A stretch of 64,000 bases of DNA, from positions 3,224,001 to 3,288,000 of the forward strand of contig NZ_VFOW01000001.1 in assembly GCF_006716355.1 (NCBI RefSeq), in the 5' to 3' direction. The notes beneath the pieces are model-generated. The model was not told where the DNA came from and made no database searches. It saw only the letters and a list, made by a program, of their open reading frames with translations. Position numbers and translations under genes: made by a program. This DNA is from Stackebrandtia endophytica (lineage in GTDB: Bacteria; Actinomycetota; Actinomycetes; Mycobacteriales; Micromonosporaceae). Positions 33,366-42,182 of the stretch are shown piece by piece. How positions within the stretch are numbered: position 1 is the first letter of the stretch; each line of letters begins with the position of its first letter.

Positions 33366-35432
33366 TCAGGACTTGCCCATCCGGTCCAGGATCCACGCCA
33401 GGTTGAACGACTCCTCACGCCAGGCGTCGTAGCGGCCCGACCGTCCACCGTGGCCGGCCTCCATCTCCGTCTTCAACAGGAACGGACCACCCGTGGCGCG
33501 GTGCCGAAGCTCCGCGATCCACTTCGCCGGCTCGTGGAACCCGACACGGGTGTCGTTGAGACTGGTGACCGCCAGGATCGCCGGATAGTCGGTCGCCTCG
33601 ATGTTCTCGTACGGCGTGTACTCCTTCATGTACTGGTAGACCTCGGCGTTGTGCAGCGGGTCGCCCCACTCGTCCCACTCGATGACCGTCAGTGGCAGCG
33701 TCGGGTCCAAAATGGTGTTCAACGCGTCGACGAACGGCACCTCGGCGCACACTCCGGCGAAACGCCCGGGAGCCAGGTTGGTGATGGCGCCCATCAGCAG
33801 ACCACCGGCGGAGCCACCCCTCGCGACCAACCGGTCGGGAGCTGACCAGCCGGTCTCGACCAGGTGCTCGGCGCAGGCCACGAAGTCGGTGAAGGTGTTC
33901 TTCTTGTGCAGCATCTTGCCGTCCTCGTACCAATGACGGCCCATCTCGCCTCCGCCTCGAATGTGCGCGATCGCGAAGACCACGCCCCGGTCCAACAGCG
34001 ACAGTCGCGGAATCGAGAAGTACGGGTCGATACTGGTTTCATAGCTGCCGTAGCCGTATAGCAGGCAGCCCGCGGTGCCGTCGGTCGGAACATCGGCCCG
34101 CCGCACGATCGAGATCGGGACCCTGGTGCCGTCCGAGGCGGTCGCCCACTCACGCTGTTGGACGTAGTCCTCGGGACGGTAGTCACCCAGAACCGCCTTC
34201 TGCTTGCGCAGCAGCAGTTCCCCCGAATCGACGTCGTAGTCGTAGACCGATTCCGGAGTCACCAGCGACTGATAGGACAGTCGTAGCATCGAGGTGCGAT
34301 ATTCCGGGTTCGCCGACGGTGCCGTCGTGTACACCGGCTCATCGAAACTGATGTCACGTGCGGCACCCTCATTGGGGAGAATGCGAATACCGGACAGACC
34401 CTGGGTCCGCAAATGCACAACGACGTGATCGGCGAACGCGCTGACACCCTCCAGCCGAGTGTCCTCGCGATGTTCGAGAATGGTGTGGAATTGATTGGTG
34501 TCCGAAACCGGCGTCCATCCGAGAGTGAAGTTCTCGGCGCCGTCGTTGTGGAGTACCAGGAACCGGTCGCCCTGATGATCCACATTCACTTCGACATTCT
34601 GGCGGCGGCCCGCCCCGAAAACGGTGAAATCACCGGTCGGGTCGTCGGCGGCCAGGAATCGGATTTCCGAGGTCACCTTGGAATGCGATTCGCAGAACAG
34701 GTACTCCTCGCTGCGTGACAGTTCGATACCGGTCCAAAACCGCTCGTCGGTCTCGGTGTAGACGAGGGTGTCCTCGCCGCTGTCACCCAGCCGGTGCCGC
34801 CAGACTTGGTTGGGACGCCACGCCTCGTCGACGGTCGCGTAGAAAAAGTAGTCGCCGTTGCGGCTCCAGGCACCGCCGTAGAACACCCCCTCGACGACGT
34901 CCGGGAGATCCTCGCCGGTGCGCAGGTCCTTGAACCGCAGGGTGAATCGTTCGTTACCTGAATAGTCGGTTCCGTAGGCCAACAGATTCTGGTCGCAGGA
35001 CAGGTCGAAAACGCCCAGCGAGAAGAAGTCGTGGCCTTCGGCGAGTGCGTTCTGATCCAACAGAACGTCTTCACCGGCCAGGGGGCCGCCGTCGTCGCTC
35101 AATTCGGGTGGCGTGTCGCCCGCAGCTTTTACCCGACAATGAATCGGATACTGCTTCCCCTCTTCGGTTCGGCTGTAATACCACCAGTCTCCACGTCGAT
35201 AGGGAACCGTGAGATCGGTTTCCTGTGTGCGTTTCTTGATCTCGTTGAACAACGTTTCGCGAAGATCGGAGAGGTGATTGTTCAGGTTTTCGGTGTAGTC
35301 GTTTTCAGCGGTCAAGTAGGCGATGGTTTCGGGATTTTCAGGGTCGCGCAACCACGAATAGGGATCGTTGACGGTGTCCCCGTGATGAGTGCGCTGGCTG
35401 TCGATTCTTTTGGCAACCGGTGGCGTCTGCAT
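33366..35432 (-). CDS. ptrB: Oligopeptidase B-like S9 peptidase
   Basis: A 688-residue cytoplasmic prolyl-oligopeptidase-family enzyme. An N-terminal cap motif (DPYSWLRDPENPETIAYL) and a seven-bladed propeller precede the catalytic domain. The triad is visible: Ser541 in ARGGSAGGLLMG, Asp627 in SLNDTRV and His661 in EAGHGGRSGRY. The RGGGEMGRHWYEDGK region is typical of oligopeptidase B, which cleaves short peptides after Arg or Lys. Length is normal. Confidence 0.92.
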   Translation of the reverse strand: MQTPPVAKRIDSQRTHHGDTVNDPYSWLRDPENPETIAYLTAENDYTENLNNHLSDLRETLFNEIKKRTQETDLTVPYRRGDWWYYSRTEEGKQYPIHCRVKAAGDTPPELSDDGGPLAGEDVLLDQNALAEGHDFFSLGVFDLSCDQNLLAYGTDYSGNERFTLRFKDLRTGEDLPDVVEGVFYGGAWSRNGDYFFYATVDEAWRPNQVWRHRLGDSGEDTLVYTETDERFWTGIELSRSEEYLFCESHSKVTSEIRFLAADDPTGDFTVFGAGRRQNVEVNVDHQGDRFLVLHNDGAENFTLGWTPVSDTNQFHTILEHREDTRLEGVSAFADHVVVHLRTQGLSGIRILPNEGAARDISFDEPVYTTAPSANPEYRTSMLRLSYQSLVTPESVYDYDVDSGELLLRKQKAVLGDYRPEDYVQQREWATASDGTRVPISIVRRADVPTDGTAGCLLYGYGSYETSIDPYFSIPRLSLLDRGVVFAIAHIRGGGEMGRHWYEDGKMLHKKNTFTDFVACAEHLVETGWSAPDRLVARGGSAGGLLMGAITNLAPGRFAGVCAEVPFVDALNTILDPTLPLTVIEWDEWGDPLHNAEVYQYMKEYTPYENIEATDYPAILAVTSLNDTRVGFHEPAKWIAELRHRATGGPFLLKTEMEAGHGGRSGRYDAWREESFNLAWILDRMGKS

Positions 35433-35703
35433 GCGGCCAGGTTACCCGTCACCTGTGGGCGGTGCCCGCATCAATGTGTCAGGCGTCCGGGTGGTCGCGC
35501 GCCGCCGTCCGATCGCCTGCGTGAAAACCATCTTCGTCGATCTTGTGTCCGGCTGAAGTTTTCTGCCAGGATGAGGCAAGGAGATTGCGGCCCCGATCGA
35601 CCGGGATCACCTGTCAGGTCTGGGCGCGACCTCCCCGGTTGCGGTGGCTCGAATGCCCGCCGGTCACCGCGGCCAAGCCCCCGTCCCGGGCAGGAGTCCT
35701 CCC

Positions 35704-37527
35704 ATGACCAGATCCAAACGACCATGGAAGATCGGCGTCGTCGCGGTGCTGTGCGGCGTCCTGATCGCCTCGACGACGACCTCGGCGGCCGCCGAACCGA
35801 ACACCAACGGCATGCCCGAACGGGTATCCGAATGGCTGGAAGGTCTCAAGAGGGAGATCTTCGTCAAGTTCCAGCTGATGAGAATGACCACCGAGGAGAA
35901 GGTCGGGCAGCTGTTCGTCACCTATGCCTACGGCGACAGCTCCGACACCACCGACCCCACCGACGTCGCCGACAACCAGTCCGCACACGGCGTGGACAAC
36001 GGCGACGAACTGGTGGAGACCTACAACCTCGGCGGAGTCATCTACTTCAGCTGGTCCAACAACCTCAACGATCCCCACCAGATAGCCGGCCTCTCGAACG
36101 GGCTTCAGGAAACCGCCGTCGAAGCGACCGGCACCCCGCTGTTGATCTCCACGGATCAGGAACACGGAATAGTCACCCGCATCGGACCGCCGGTCACCCA
36201 GCTGCCCGGTGCCATGGCCATCGGCGCCACCCACGACCCCGAACTCGCCTACACCGCGGGCCAGATCAGCGGCCAGGAGCTGCGCGCCCTCGGCATCAAC
36301 CAGAACTTCGCACCGGTCGCCGACGTCAACGTCAACCCCGGCAACCCGGTGATCGGCGTGCGATCCTTCGGCTCCAACCCGCAGCACGTCGCCGACATGG
36401 TCACCGCACAGGTCAACGGCTACCAGTCCGCCGGAGACCTCGCCTCGACCGTGAAACACTTCCCCGGACATGGCGACACCGATGTGGACAGCCACCTCGG
36501 ATTGCCCGTCATCACACACACCTATGAGGAATGGCGGGAACTCGACGCACCACCGTTCGAAGCCGCCATCGCCGCCGACGTCGACACCGTCATGACCGCA
36601 CACATCCAGTTCCCCGAACTGGACGAGTCACTACGTCCGGCGACCCTGTCCGAACCGATCCTGACCGGGCTACTGCGCGACGAACTCGGCTACGACGGTG
36701 TCGTCGTGACCGACTCCCTCTCGATGGAGGGCGTACGCAGCGAATACGGCGACGACCGGGTACCGGTCATGGCGCTGCTCGCCGGAGCCGACATGCTGCT
36801 CATGCCGCCCGACATCGACCTGGCCTACAACGCCGTCATGGACGCCGTCGACACCGGTGAGATCAGCCGTAACCGGATCGACGAATCGGTGGCCAGGATC
36901 CTGCGGCTCAAACACTCACTCGGATTGTTCGACGACCCGCTGGCCGACCCCGACAAGATCGACGAATGCGTCGGCACGCCCGCGAACCTGGCGGCCGCAC
37001 AGGACATCAGCGACCAGAGCACCACCCTGATATCCAACGACGGAACCCTTCCGATCGCAGCCACCGGGGACGTCTTCGTGACCGGTTGGGGAGTGTCCAC
37101 GACCGCCACCATGGCCGGCCACTTCGCCGACCGCGGCTGGGACTCCACCAACCTGACGACCGGGACCACCCCGACTCCGGCCGACATCGCGGAGGCCGTC
37201 GACGCCGCCGAAGGCAACGACCTCATCGTGATCACCACCAACAACCTCGCGGCATACCCCGAACAGGCCGACCTCGCCGCCGCGCTGAGCCAGACCGGCA
37301 TCCCGGTGGTCGCGGTAGCCGTGCAGAACCCCTACGACGTCGCCCATTACGTCGACCAGACGGTCGCCTCCCTGGCGACCTACTCCTATGCCACGGCCGG
37401 ACTCGAATCCGCGGTCGCCGTGATCCTCGGCGAGAACGACCCCCACGGGCAACTGCCGGTCGACGTCTATCGATCCGACGACCCCGCCACGATCCTGTTC
37501 GAATTCGGGCATGGTCTGACCTACTGA
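35704..37527 (+). CDS. Exported NagZ-like GH3 beta-N-acetylhexosaminidase
   Basis: A 607-residue family 3 glycosidase with a Sec signal peptide (about residues 1-32, ending TSAAAEP). The NagZ-specific loop KHFPGHGDTDVDSH starts at K251 and supplies the Asp262/His264 dyad; the nucleophile is D337 in VVVTDSLSM. A second C-terminal domain of about 200 residues is present, as in Bacillus NagZ. It removes GlcNAc from peptidoglycan fragments. AGGAG precedes ATG 35704. It leads a three-gene set with NamZ and an AmiE-like amidase. Confidence 0.92.
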   Translation: MTRSKRPWKIGVVAVLCGVLIASTTTSAAAEPNTNGMPERVSEWLEGLKREIFVKFQLMRMTTEEKVGQLFVTYAYGDSSDTTDPTDVADNQSAHGVDNGDELVETYNLGGVIYFSWSNNLNDPHQIAGLSNGLQETAVEATGTPLLISTDQEHGIVTRIGPPVTQLPGAMAIGATHDPELAYTAGQISGQELRALGINQNFAPVADVNVNPGNPVIGVRSFGSNPQHVADMVTAQVNGYQSAGDLASTVKHFPGHGDTDVDSHLGLPVITHTYEEWRELDAPPFEAAIAADVDTVMTAHIQFPELDESLRPATLSEPILTGLLRDELGYDGVVVTDSLSMEGVRSEYGDDRVPVMALLAGADMLLMPPDIDLAYNAVMDAVDTGEISRNRIDESVARILRLKHSLGLFDDPLADPDKIDECVGTPANLAAAQDISDQSTTLISNDGTLPIAATGDVFVTGWGVSTTATMAGHFADRGWDSTNLTTGTTPTPADIAEAVDAAEGNDLIVITTNNLAAYPEQADLAAALSQTGIPVVAVAVQNPYDVAHYVDQTVASLATYSYATAGLESAVAVILGENDPHGQLPVDVYRSDDPATILFEFGHGLTY

Positions 37528-37531
37528 AAGC

Positions 37532-37557
37532 CGGTCCCCGGGGCGACCCGGGGACCG
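37532..37557. other. Hairpin with GCGA tetraloop between GH3 and NamZ genes
   Basis: An 11-bp perfect stem (CGGTCCCCGGG / CCCGGGGACCG) closed by GCGA, a stable GNRA loop. No T-tract follows. Lying just after the GH3 stop within an apparent operon, it may stabilise the upstream message or reduce downstream expression. Confidence 0.7.
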
Positions 37558-37600
37558 ACAGGTTTCCGCATCCGACAGCTCTCAAGGGAGAAACACCATC

Positions 37601-38881
37601 ATGGACCGCAGAAGACTCCTCGGAGGAACCGCCGCGGTGGCCGGCGGCGCAATGGTGACCGCACTGGGCGCCTCCACCGCACACGCCAAACCCAACAAGC
37701 GGGTGAAACCGGGCGTCCAGGTGCTCGCCGAGAACCGATTCGCCGAACTCGCCGGCCAGCGGGTCGGAATCATCTCCAACCCGACCGGAATCATGCCCGA
37801 CCTGCGACACGAAGTCGACGTCATGCATGAAAGTGGCAAAGTCGACATCGTCGCCGCGTTCGGTCCGGAACACGGATTCCGCGGCACCTCACAGGCCGGA
37901 GAAGGCGAGGACTACTTCCTCGACCCGAAAACCGGCATCCCGGTGTACAACGCGTACAACAACAAGGACCGGATGGCCGAACTCCTGGTGGAAGCCGGAG
38001 TGGAGACCCTCGTCTTCGACATCCAGGACGTCGGTTCGCGGTTCTACACCTATATCTGGACGATGTACCTGGCCTTGGAGGCGGCGGCCGAACTCGGGTT
38101 GCGGTTCGTGGTGCTCGACCGCCCGAACCCGATCTCCGCGTCGGCGGCGAGCGGCCCGGTTCTACACCCCGAACACTCCACATTCGTCGGTTTGAAACCG
38201 ATCGCGCAACGCCACGGCATGACCATCGGCGAGTTGGCGCGACTGTTCAACGCCGAGTTCGTGCCGGCGTCGGTGGGCACCTCCGCCGACCTGACCGTCG
38301 TCGAGATGCGCGGTTGGCACGGTGGCATGTACTTCGAGGACACCGGCCTGCCCTGGGTGGCGCCGTCACCGAACATGCCGACGGTGGACACCGCCCTCCT
38401 GTACCCGGGCACCTGCCTCTTCGAGGCGACCGCTCTGTCCGAGGGCCGCGGAACCACCCAACCGTTCCAACTGTTGGGAGCCCCGGAGATCGACCACGGT
38501 TGGGAGGAGGCGCTCAACGCCCAGAACATTCCGGGCGTGCGATTCCGTGAGGGATATTTCAATCCCACGTTCTCCAAATGGGCCGGTGAGGTCTGCGGTG
38601 GCGTCGAAATCCAGATCACCGATCGCGAGACCTTCGACCCGGTTCGTACCGGACTGTCGATGATCATCACCCAACGGCAGGTGTTCGAGCAGTACGGCTG
38701 GCGCAGCCAGGACGGCCCGACGTCGTATTGGCTGGACAAACTCACCGGAAACCAGGCGGTCCGGCTGGCGATCGAAGCGGGCGCCGACATCGACGAGGTC
38801 AGTTCGATATGGACTGATGAGCTCGCCGAATTCGCCGAGCTGCGCCGATCACACCTGATCTACAAGCGCAAACGTCGATAG
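37601..38881 (+). CDS. namZ: NamZ-like exo-beta-N-acetylmuramidase (DUF1343)
   Basis: A 426-residue DUF1343 (GH171) enzyme that releases MurNAc from the non-reducing end of murein sugars. Family motifs are AFGPEHGFRG, VFDIQDVGSRFYTYI, LDRPNP and LSEGRGTTQPF. The N-terminus (MDRRRLLGG plus a hydrophobic stretch ending STAHA) is a probable Tat signal peptide. CAAGGGAG lies upstream. Flanked by the NagZ-like and AmiE-like genes, it completes the enzyme set known from the Bacillus murein-recovery operon. Confidence 0.92.
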   Translation: MDRRRLLGGTAAVAGGAMVTALGASTAHAKPNKRVKPGVQVLAENRFAELAGQRVGIISNPTGIMPDLRHEVDVMHESGKVDIVAAFGPEHGFRGTSQAGEGEDYFLDPKTGIPVYNAYNNKDRMAELLVEAGVETLVFDIQDVGSRFYTYIWTMYLALEAAAELGLRFVVLDRPNPISASAASGPVLHPEHSTFVGLKPIAQRHGMTIGELARLFNAEFVPASVGTSADLTVVEMRGWHGGMYFEDTGLPWVAPSPNMPTVDTALLYPGTCLFEATALSEGRGTTQPFQLLGAPEIDHGWEEALNAQNIPGVRFREGYFNPTFSKWAGEVCGGVEIQITDRETFDPVRTGLSMIITQRQVFEQYGWRSQDGPTSYWLDKLTGNQAVRLAIEAGADIDEVSSIWTDELAEFAELRRSHLIYKRKRR

Positions 38882-38915
38882 GGCTTCTGTCGTAACCCCG
38901 AACCCGGAAGGCAAC

Positions 38916-40688
38916 ATGAAACGACGCATACTCTTCGGCGGCGCCGCCGGTGTCACCGTGGCCGCCGTTCTGCGACCGGACCAAGCACTCGCCGAGGACA
39001 TACCGGCAGGCGCCGAAACGACCGGACCGCCCACTGTGGGTCCATCCGATCTGGACTTTCCCAGGAATCCGCGAGGTTTGCGTTATGGCAAGCCGACGGC
39101 GGTCGACCTGGCGCCCGAACACATCGAACGCATCGTTCCGGAGGTCTCGGAGTACCTGACCGGACCGACCCCATCCTTCCCCGGATTCGTGGTGCTGGCC
39201 GCACGGGACGGCGTCGTGGTCGAACACGAGGCCGTCGGGCACCAGTACCGTTACAGCGGTTGGGATGAGGAGACGCAGACTCCCGTCGAGCTGCCGCCGG
39301 AAGACTGGGAGCCGATGACGAAGGACACCATATTCGACCTGGCGTCCATCTCGAAACTCTTCACCGCCACAGTGGCCGGTCGGTTGCTCGATGATGGACT
39401 GCTCGACCTGCGGGCGCGGGTCGTCGACCACCTTCCCGAGTTCGACGGCGTCGACCCCGCCAAGACCCCGATCACGATATGGCAGTTGCTATCGCACACC
39501 TCGGGAATGATCGCCTTCACCAACCTGTACGACGAACCCGACGACGAATCGCGGATGGCGGTGATCTACCGGTATCCGCTGCAACGTGAGCCCGGCAGCG
39601 GGTACGAATACTCCGACCTCAACATGATCGTGTTGGCCGAGGTCATGGAACGCATCACCGGACGCGAACTCGACGAACTGGTCGCCGAGTACATCACCGT
39701 ACCGCTCGGCATGGACAACACGTTCTACAATCCACCATCCGAACTGCACCATCGAGTGGTCGCGACCGAGTATCAACCCTGGACCGACCGCGGCATGATC
39801 CGCGGCGACGTGCACGACGAGAACGCCTGGTCCTTCGGGGGAGTTGCCGGACACGCCGGCGTCTTCTCCACCGCCTGGGACCTCGGCGTGTTCGGCCAGA
39901 TGATTCTGGGCGGCGGCCGGTACCGAGACGTGCGGATCCTCAACGAGGAAACGGTACGGCTGTTCTTCACCGACATGAATCCCGAATTCGGTGAGAGTGC
40001 CGCCCGGGGTCTCGGCTGGCAGATCGATCAACGCTGGTACATGGACGCCATGACCTCCCCGGTCACCGTGGGCCACACCGGATACACCGGTACCTCACTG
40101 GTGCTCGACCCCATCGCGAACACGATGATGGTCCTGATGACCAACCGCGTCCACCCGACCCGCAACTGGGGCGCGGTCAGCACCTACCGCCGCGCCGCCC
40201 ACCGTCCGATGGGTCGGGCGGTCACCGTCAAACCCCGCACCGGAAGGGACTCCTGGTACTCCGGCCAAGCCGACGCGGCGATCGTGACACTCACCGCGCC
40301 GTTGACGCGGCCGCTCGTCGACGGTTCGGCGCGGTTCTCCCTCTGGTACGACACCGAATCCACCGATGTCGTGTCCCTTGAGGCCAGCGCCGATGGCGAG
40401 AACTGGGAGACCGTCCGGCTCGAACTGTCCGCCGGAGGGCACCGGTGGGAAGCCGACGGTGGCGTCGCGGGATTCTCCGGGCGCCAATGGATCGACGTGA
40501 CGGCCGTCCTGTCGCCGCAGGTCCGGTTCCTGCGATGGTCCTACGCCTGTGACCCGGCGTATCAGGGACGCGGTGTCTACCTGGACAAGATCAAGATCTA
40601 TCAGGGAGACCGCGTGGTGTTCAACAGCGCCAGACCGGCTGACAACGCGCGCCTGATCGCCGACGGTTGGACGCTCAGTCGAAACTGA
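38916..40688 (+). CDS. AmiE-like serine hydrolase with extra C-terminal domain
   Basis: A 590-residue beta-lactamase-fold protein with a possible Tat signal (MKRRILFGG..., ending DQALAED). The SxxK motif is S144-I-S-K147, the second motif is Y232-S-D-L-N236, and a GHTGYTG motif replaces KTG. This pattern fits MurNAc-peptide amidase AmiE (YbbE) of Bacillus, which strips stem peptides from murein sugars. About 150 further residues form a beta-rich domain (WYSGQADAAIVTLTAPLTRP, FSLWYDTESTDVVSLEAS) like those after immune-inhibitor A type proteases; it may bind wall or glycan. Plain carboxypeptidase activity is an alternative. Confidence 0.82.
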   Translation: MKRRILFGGAAGVTVAAVLRPDQALAEDIPAGAETTGPPTVGPSDLDFPRNPRGLRYGKPTAVDLAPEHIERIVPEVSEYLTGPTPSFPGFVVLAARDGVVVEHEAVGHQYRYSGWDEETQTPVELPPEDWEPMTKDTIFDLASISKLFTATVAGRLLDDGLLDLRARVVDHLPEFDGVDPAKTPITIWQLLSHTSGMIAFTNLYDEPDDESRMAVIYRYPLQREPGSGYEYSDLNMIVLAEVMERITGRELDELVAEYITVPLGMDNTFYNPPSELHHRVVATEYQPWTDRGMIRGDVHDENAWSFGGVAGHAGVFSTAWDLGVFGQMILGGGRYRDVRILNEETVRLFFTDMNPEFGESAARGLGWQIDQRWYMDAMTSPVTVGHTGYTGTSLVLDPIANTMMVLMTNRVHPTRNWGAVSTYRRAAHRPMGRAVTVKPRTGRDSWYSGQADAAIVTLTAPLTRPLVDGSARFSLWYDTESTDVVSLEASADGENWETVRLELSAGGHRWEADGGVAGFSGRQWIDVTAVLSPQVRFLRWSYACDPAYQGRGVYLDKIKIYQGDRVVFNSARPADNARLIADGWTLSRN

Positions 40689-40698
40689 GTCGCCGCCA

Positions 40699-40734
40699 CG
40701 GGACCGACCCTCATCCGGTTGGGGGTTGGTCCCG
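40699..40734 (+). terminator. Terminator after the murein-sugar genes
   Basis: Arms CGGGACCGACCC (40699-40710) and GGGTTGGTCCCG (40723-40734) pair with one mismatch around a 12-nt loop, followed by TTTC on the plus strand. Confidence 0.7.
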
Positions 40735-40757
40735 TTTCGGCGAGGGGAGCTTGCCTG

Positions 40758-41660
40758 TCACGGAAGTCCCGCCCAACTTTCACGGAGGTCCGTTTCATCA
40801 CGGACCAGGTAGGGGTATGCGTAGATCTCGGTGAGGCTGTCGTCGACTTCGGGCGGTACCAGGGCTTCAATGGTCGTTGTGGAAGTGCCGGTCGGTACCG
40901 GAGTCTCTCGGACTTCGGGGCCGTTCTCGGGGATCTCTTCGGAGTCCCGGTATTGCCAGTAGCGGAACGTGCCCCATCCGCCGATGATGTCGCCGGTGTC
41001 GTTCCTGAACACGATGCCCAATGCCCGAATCCGTTGCGGATCGTCGTAATGCGAGTTGAGGTCCACGCTGAGCGCGTCTTTGGTCTCGTACTCGTGAACG
41101 AAGACCGCTTCCTCCCTGGTGAGGAAGTCCGTGTCTATGGTGGACTGTTCATGGTCCTGCGGCCACCCGACCCCTTCGGCGGTGACCTCGAACTCCACCC
41201 CTGTGATGTTGGGCGGGTCGACAGCGAGGCCAACCTTTCCCATCCATCCGGTCGTCCCCCCACCGACGCTCTCACCGGGAAAAATGTAGGCGGGCCGAGA
41301 TACAAACGGTCGTCGTTCATCAAGTCGGTCGCCGGAATCATCGGTGAACCAGAACTCCACTTGGGCCAGTGCCACCTGGTTGCTGGTGTTCTCCAGGATG
41401 TAGCCGACGCTGCCCTCCCAATACACGTCGTCGTTTTCGTAGATGGAGAAGCCCGAATCCACGACCTGGACGTCAACCGGTTCCAGTTGTGGTTCCACCG
41501 TGTCCTCGTCGGCACCGGGCCACAACCACACCGTTCCGGCAACGACGACGGCCAGAGCGACCACGGCACCGAAACCGACCTTCCACCAGGTCCACGTTCC
41601 CTTTGGTGACGTCGTATCCGGCTGAGGCTCGGTCTCCTGGTGCTCATCCATCGATGTCAT
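40758..41660 (-). CDS. Membrane-anchored extracellular protein (cassette B)
   Basis: A 300-residue protein with a polar head, one membrane helix (VGFGAVVALAVVVAGTVWLW) and a beta-rich outer domain (VDVQVVDSGFSIYENDDVYW, GYILENTSNQVALAQVEFWF) with FxLYD/DUF4352-like character. It has the same plan as the product of 1544-2326. The start ATG at 41660 (or 41651) overlaps the end of the preceding cassette gene by 5-17 nt, so it is co-translated. The gene converges on the AmiE-like gene. Confidence 0.65.
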   Translation of the reverse strand: MTSMDEHQETEPQPDTTSPKGTWTWWKVGFGAVVALAVVVAGTVWLWPGADEDTVEPQLEPVDVQVVDSGFSIYENDDVYWEGSVGYILENTSNQVALAQVEFWFTDDSGDRLDERRPFVSRPAYIFPGESVGGGTTGWMGKVGLAVDPPNITGVEFEVTAEGVGWPQDHEQSTIDTDFLTREEAVFVHEYETKDALSVDLNSHYDDPQRIRALGIVFRNDTGDIIGGWGTFRYWQYRDSEEIPENGPEVRETPVPTGTSTTTIEALVPPEVDDSLTEIYAYPYLVRDETDLRESWAGLP

Positions 41661-42165
41661 CCCAACCGTAGACCTTCTGCTTGTATTCGTAATCGGCCAT
41701 CTTCAGATCTTCCGACAGATCCGTCAGCGCTTCGTAAAACGTATCGATGAAGTCGGCTTCATCCAGCTGCCCGAAGACGTGGTCGTCGATACGCACTTCG
41801 AACGTCCGCCACCCTTCGGATTCAACCGTGATGGACTCATTGGACGAACTTCCGCCGTATTGTCCGGTTTCACGAAGATCGATCAGTTCGCGAGCTTGGC
41901 CATTCCAGTGGAAACCGTCCTGCTCTTGAAGTTCGAATCCGTTGTTCCGCAGTACCTTACGTCGCTGCCGCCTGGCCTCAGTCCATAGTGTTGTCAGTAG
42001 GCGGCCCAGCTGATAGCTCAGTCCATCGGCTTCGTACTGCCGGAAAGCATGGTCGCGAAACTCGATCTCTACGGTTTTGAAACCGTGGAGAAATGCCAGG
42101 ATTCCACCATCGGTCGAGTCCGCGCGGATGGTGGTGGATTCCAATTGAAAGTGAAGGGTGTTCAT
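41644..42165 (-). CDS. Alpha/beta protein, possibly YbaB-like (cassette B)
   Basis: A 173-residue soluble protein. A basic helix (LTTLWTEARRQRRKVLRNNG) is followed by the strand pair SITVESEGWRTFEVRID and the helix LDEADFIDTFYEALTDL. The same order of elements occurs in the product of 2342-2890. The strand-strand-helix part recalls the YbaB/EbfC fold, tentatively. The gene is poorer in G+C than its neighbours. Confidence 0.6.
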   Translation of the reverse strand: MNTLHFQLESTTIRADSTDGGILAFLHGFKTVEIEFRDHAFRQYEADGLSYQLGRLLTTLWTEARRQRRKVLRNNGFELQEQDGFHWNGQARELIDLRETGQYGGSSSNESITVESEGWRTFEVRIDDHVFGQLDEADFIDTFYEALTDLSEDLKMADYEYKQKVYGWDDIDG

Positions 42166-42182
42166 CCGGGTCCTTTTCAGGC

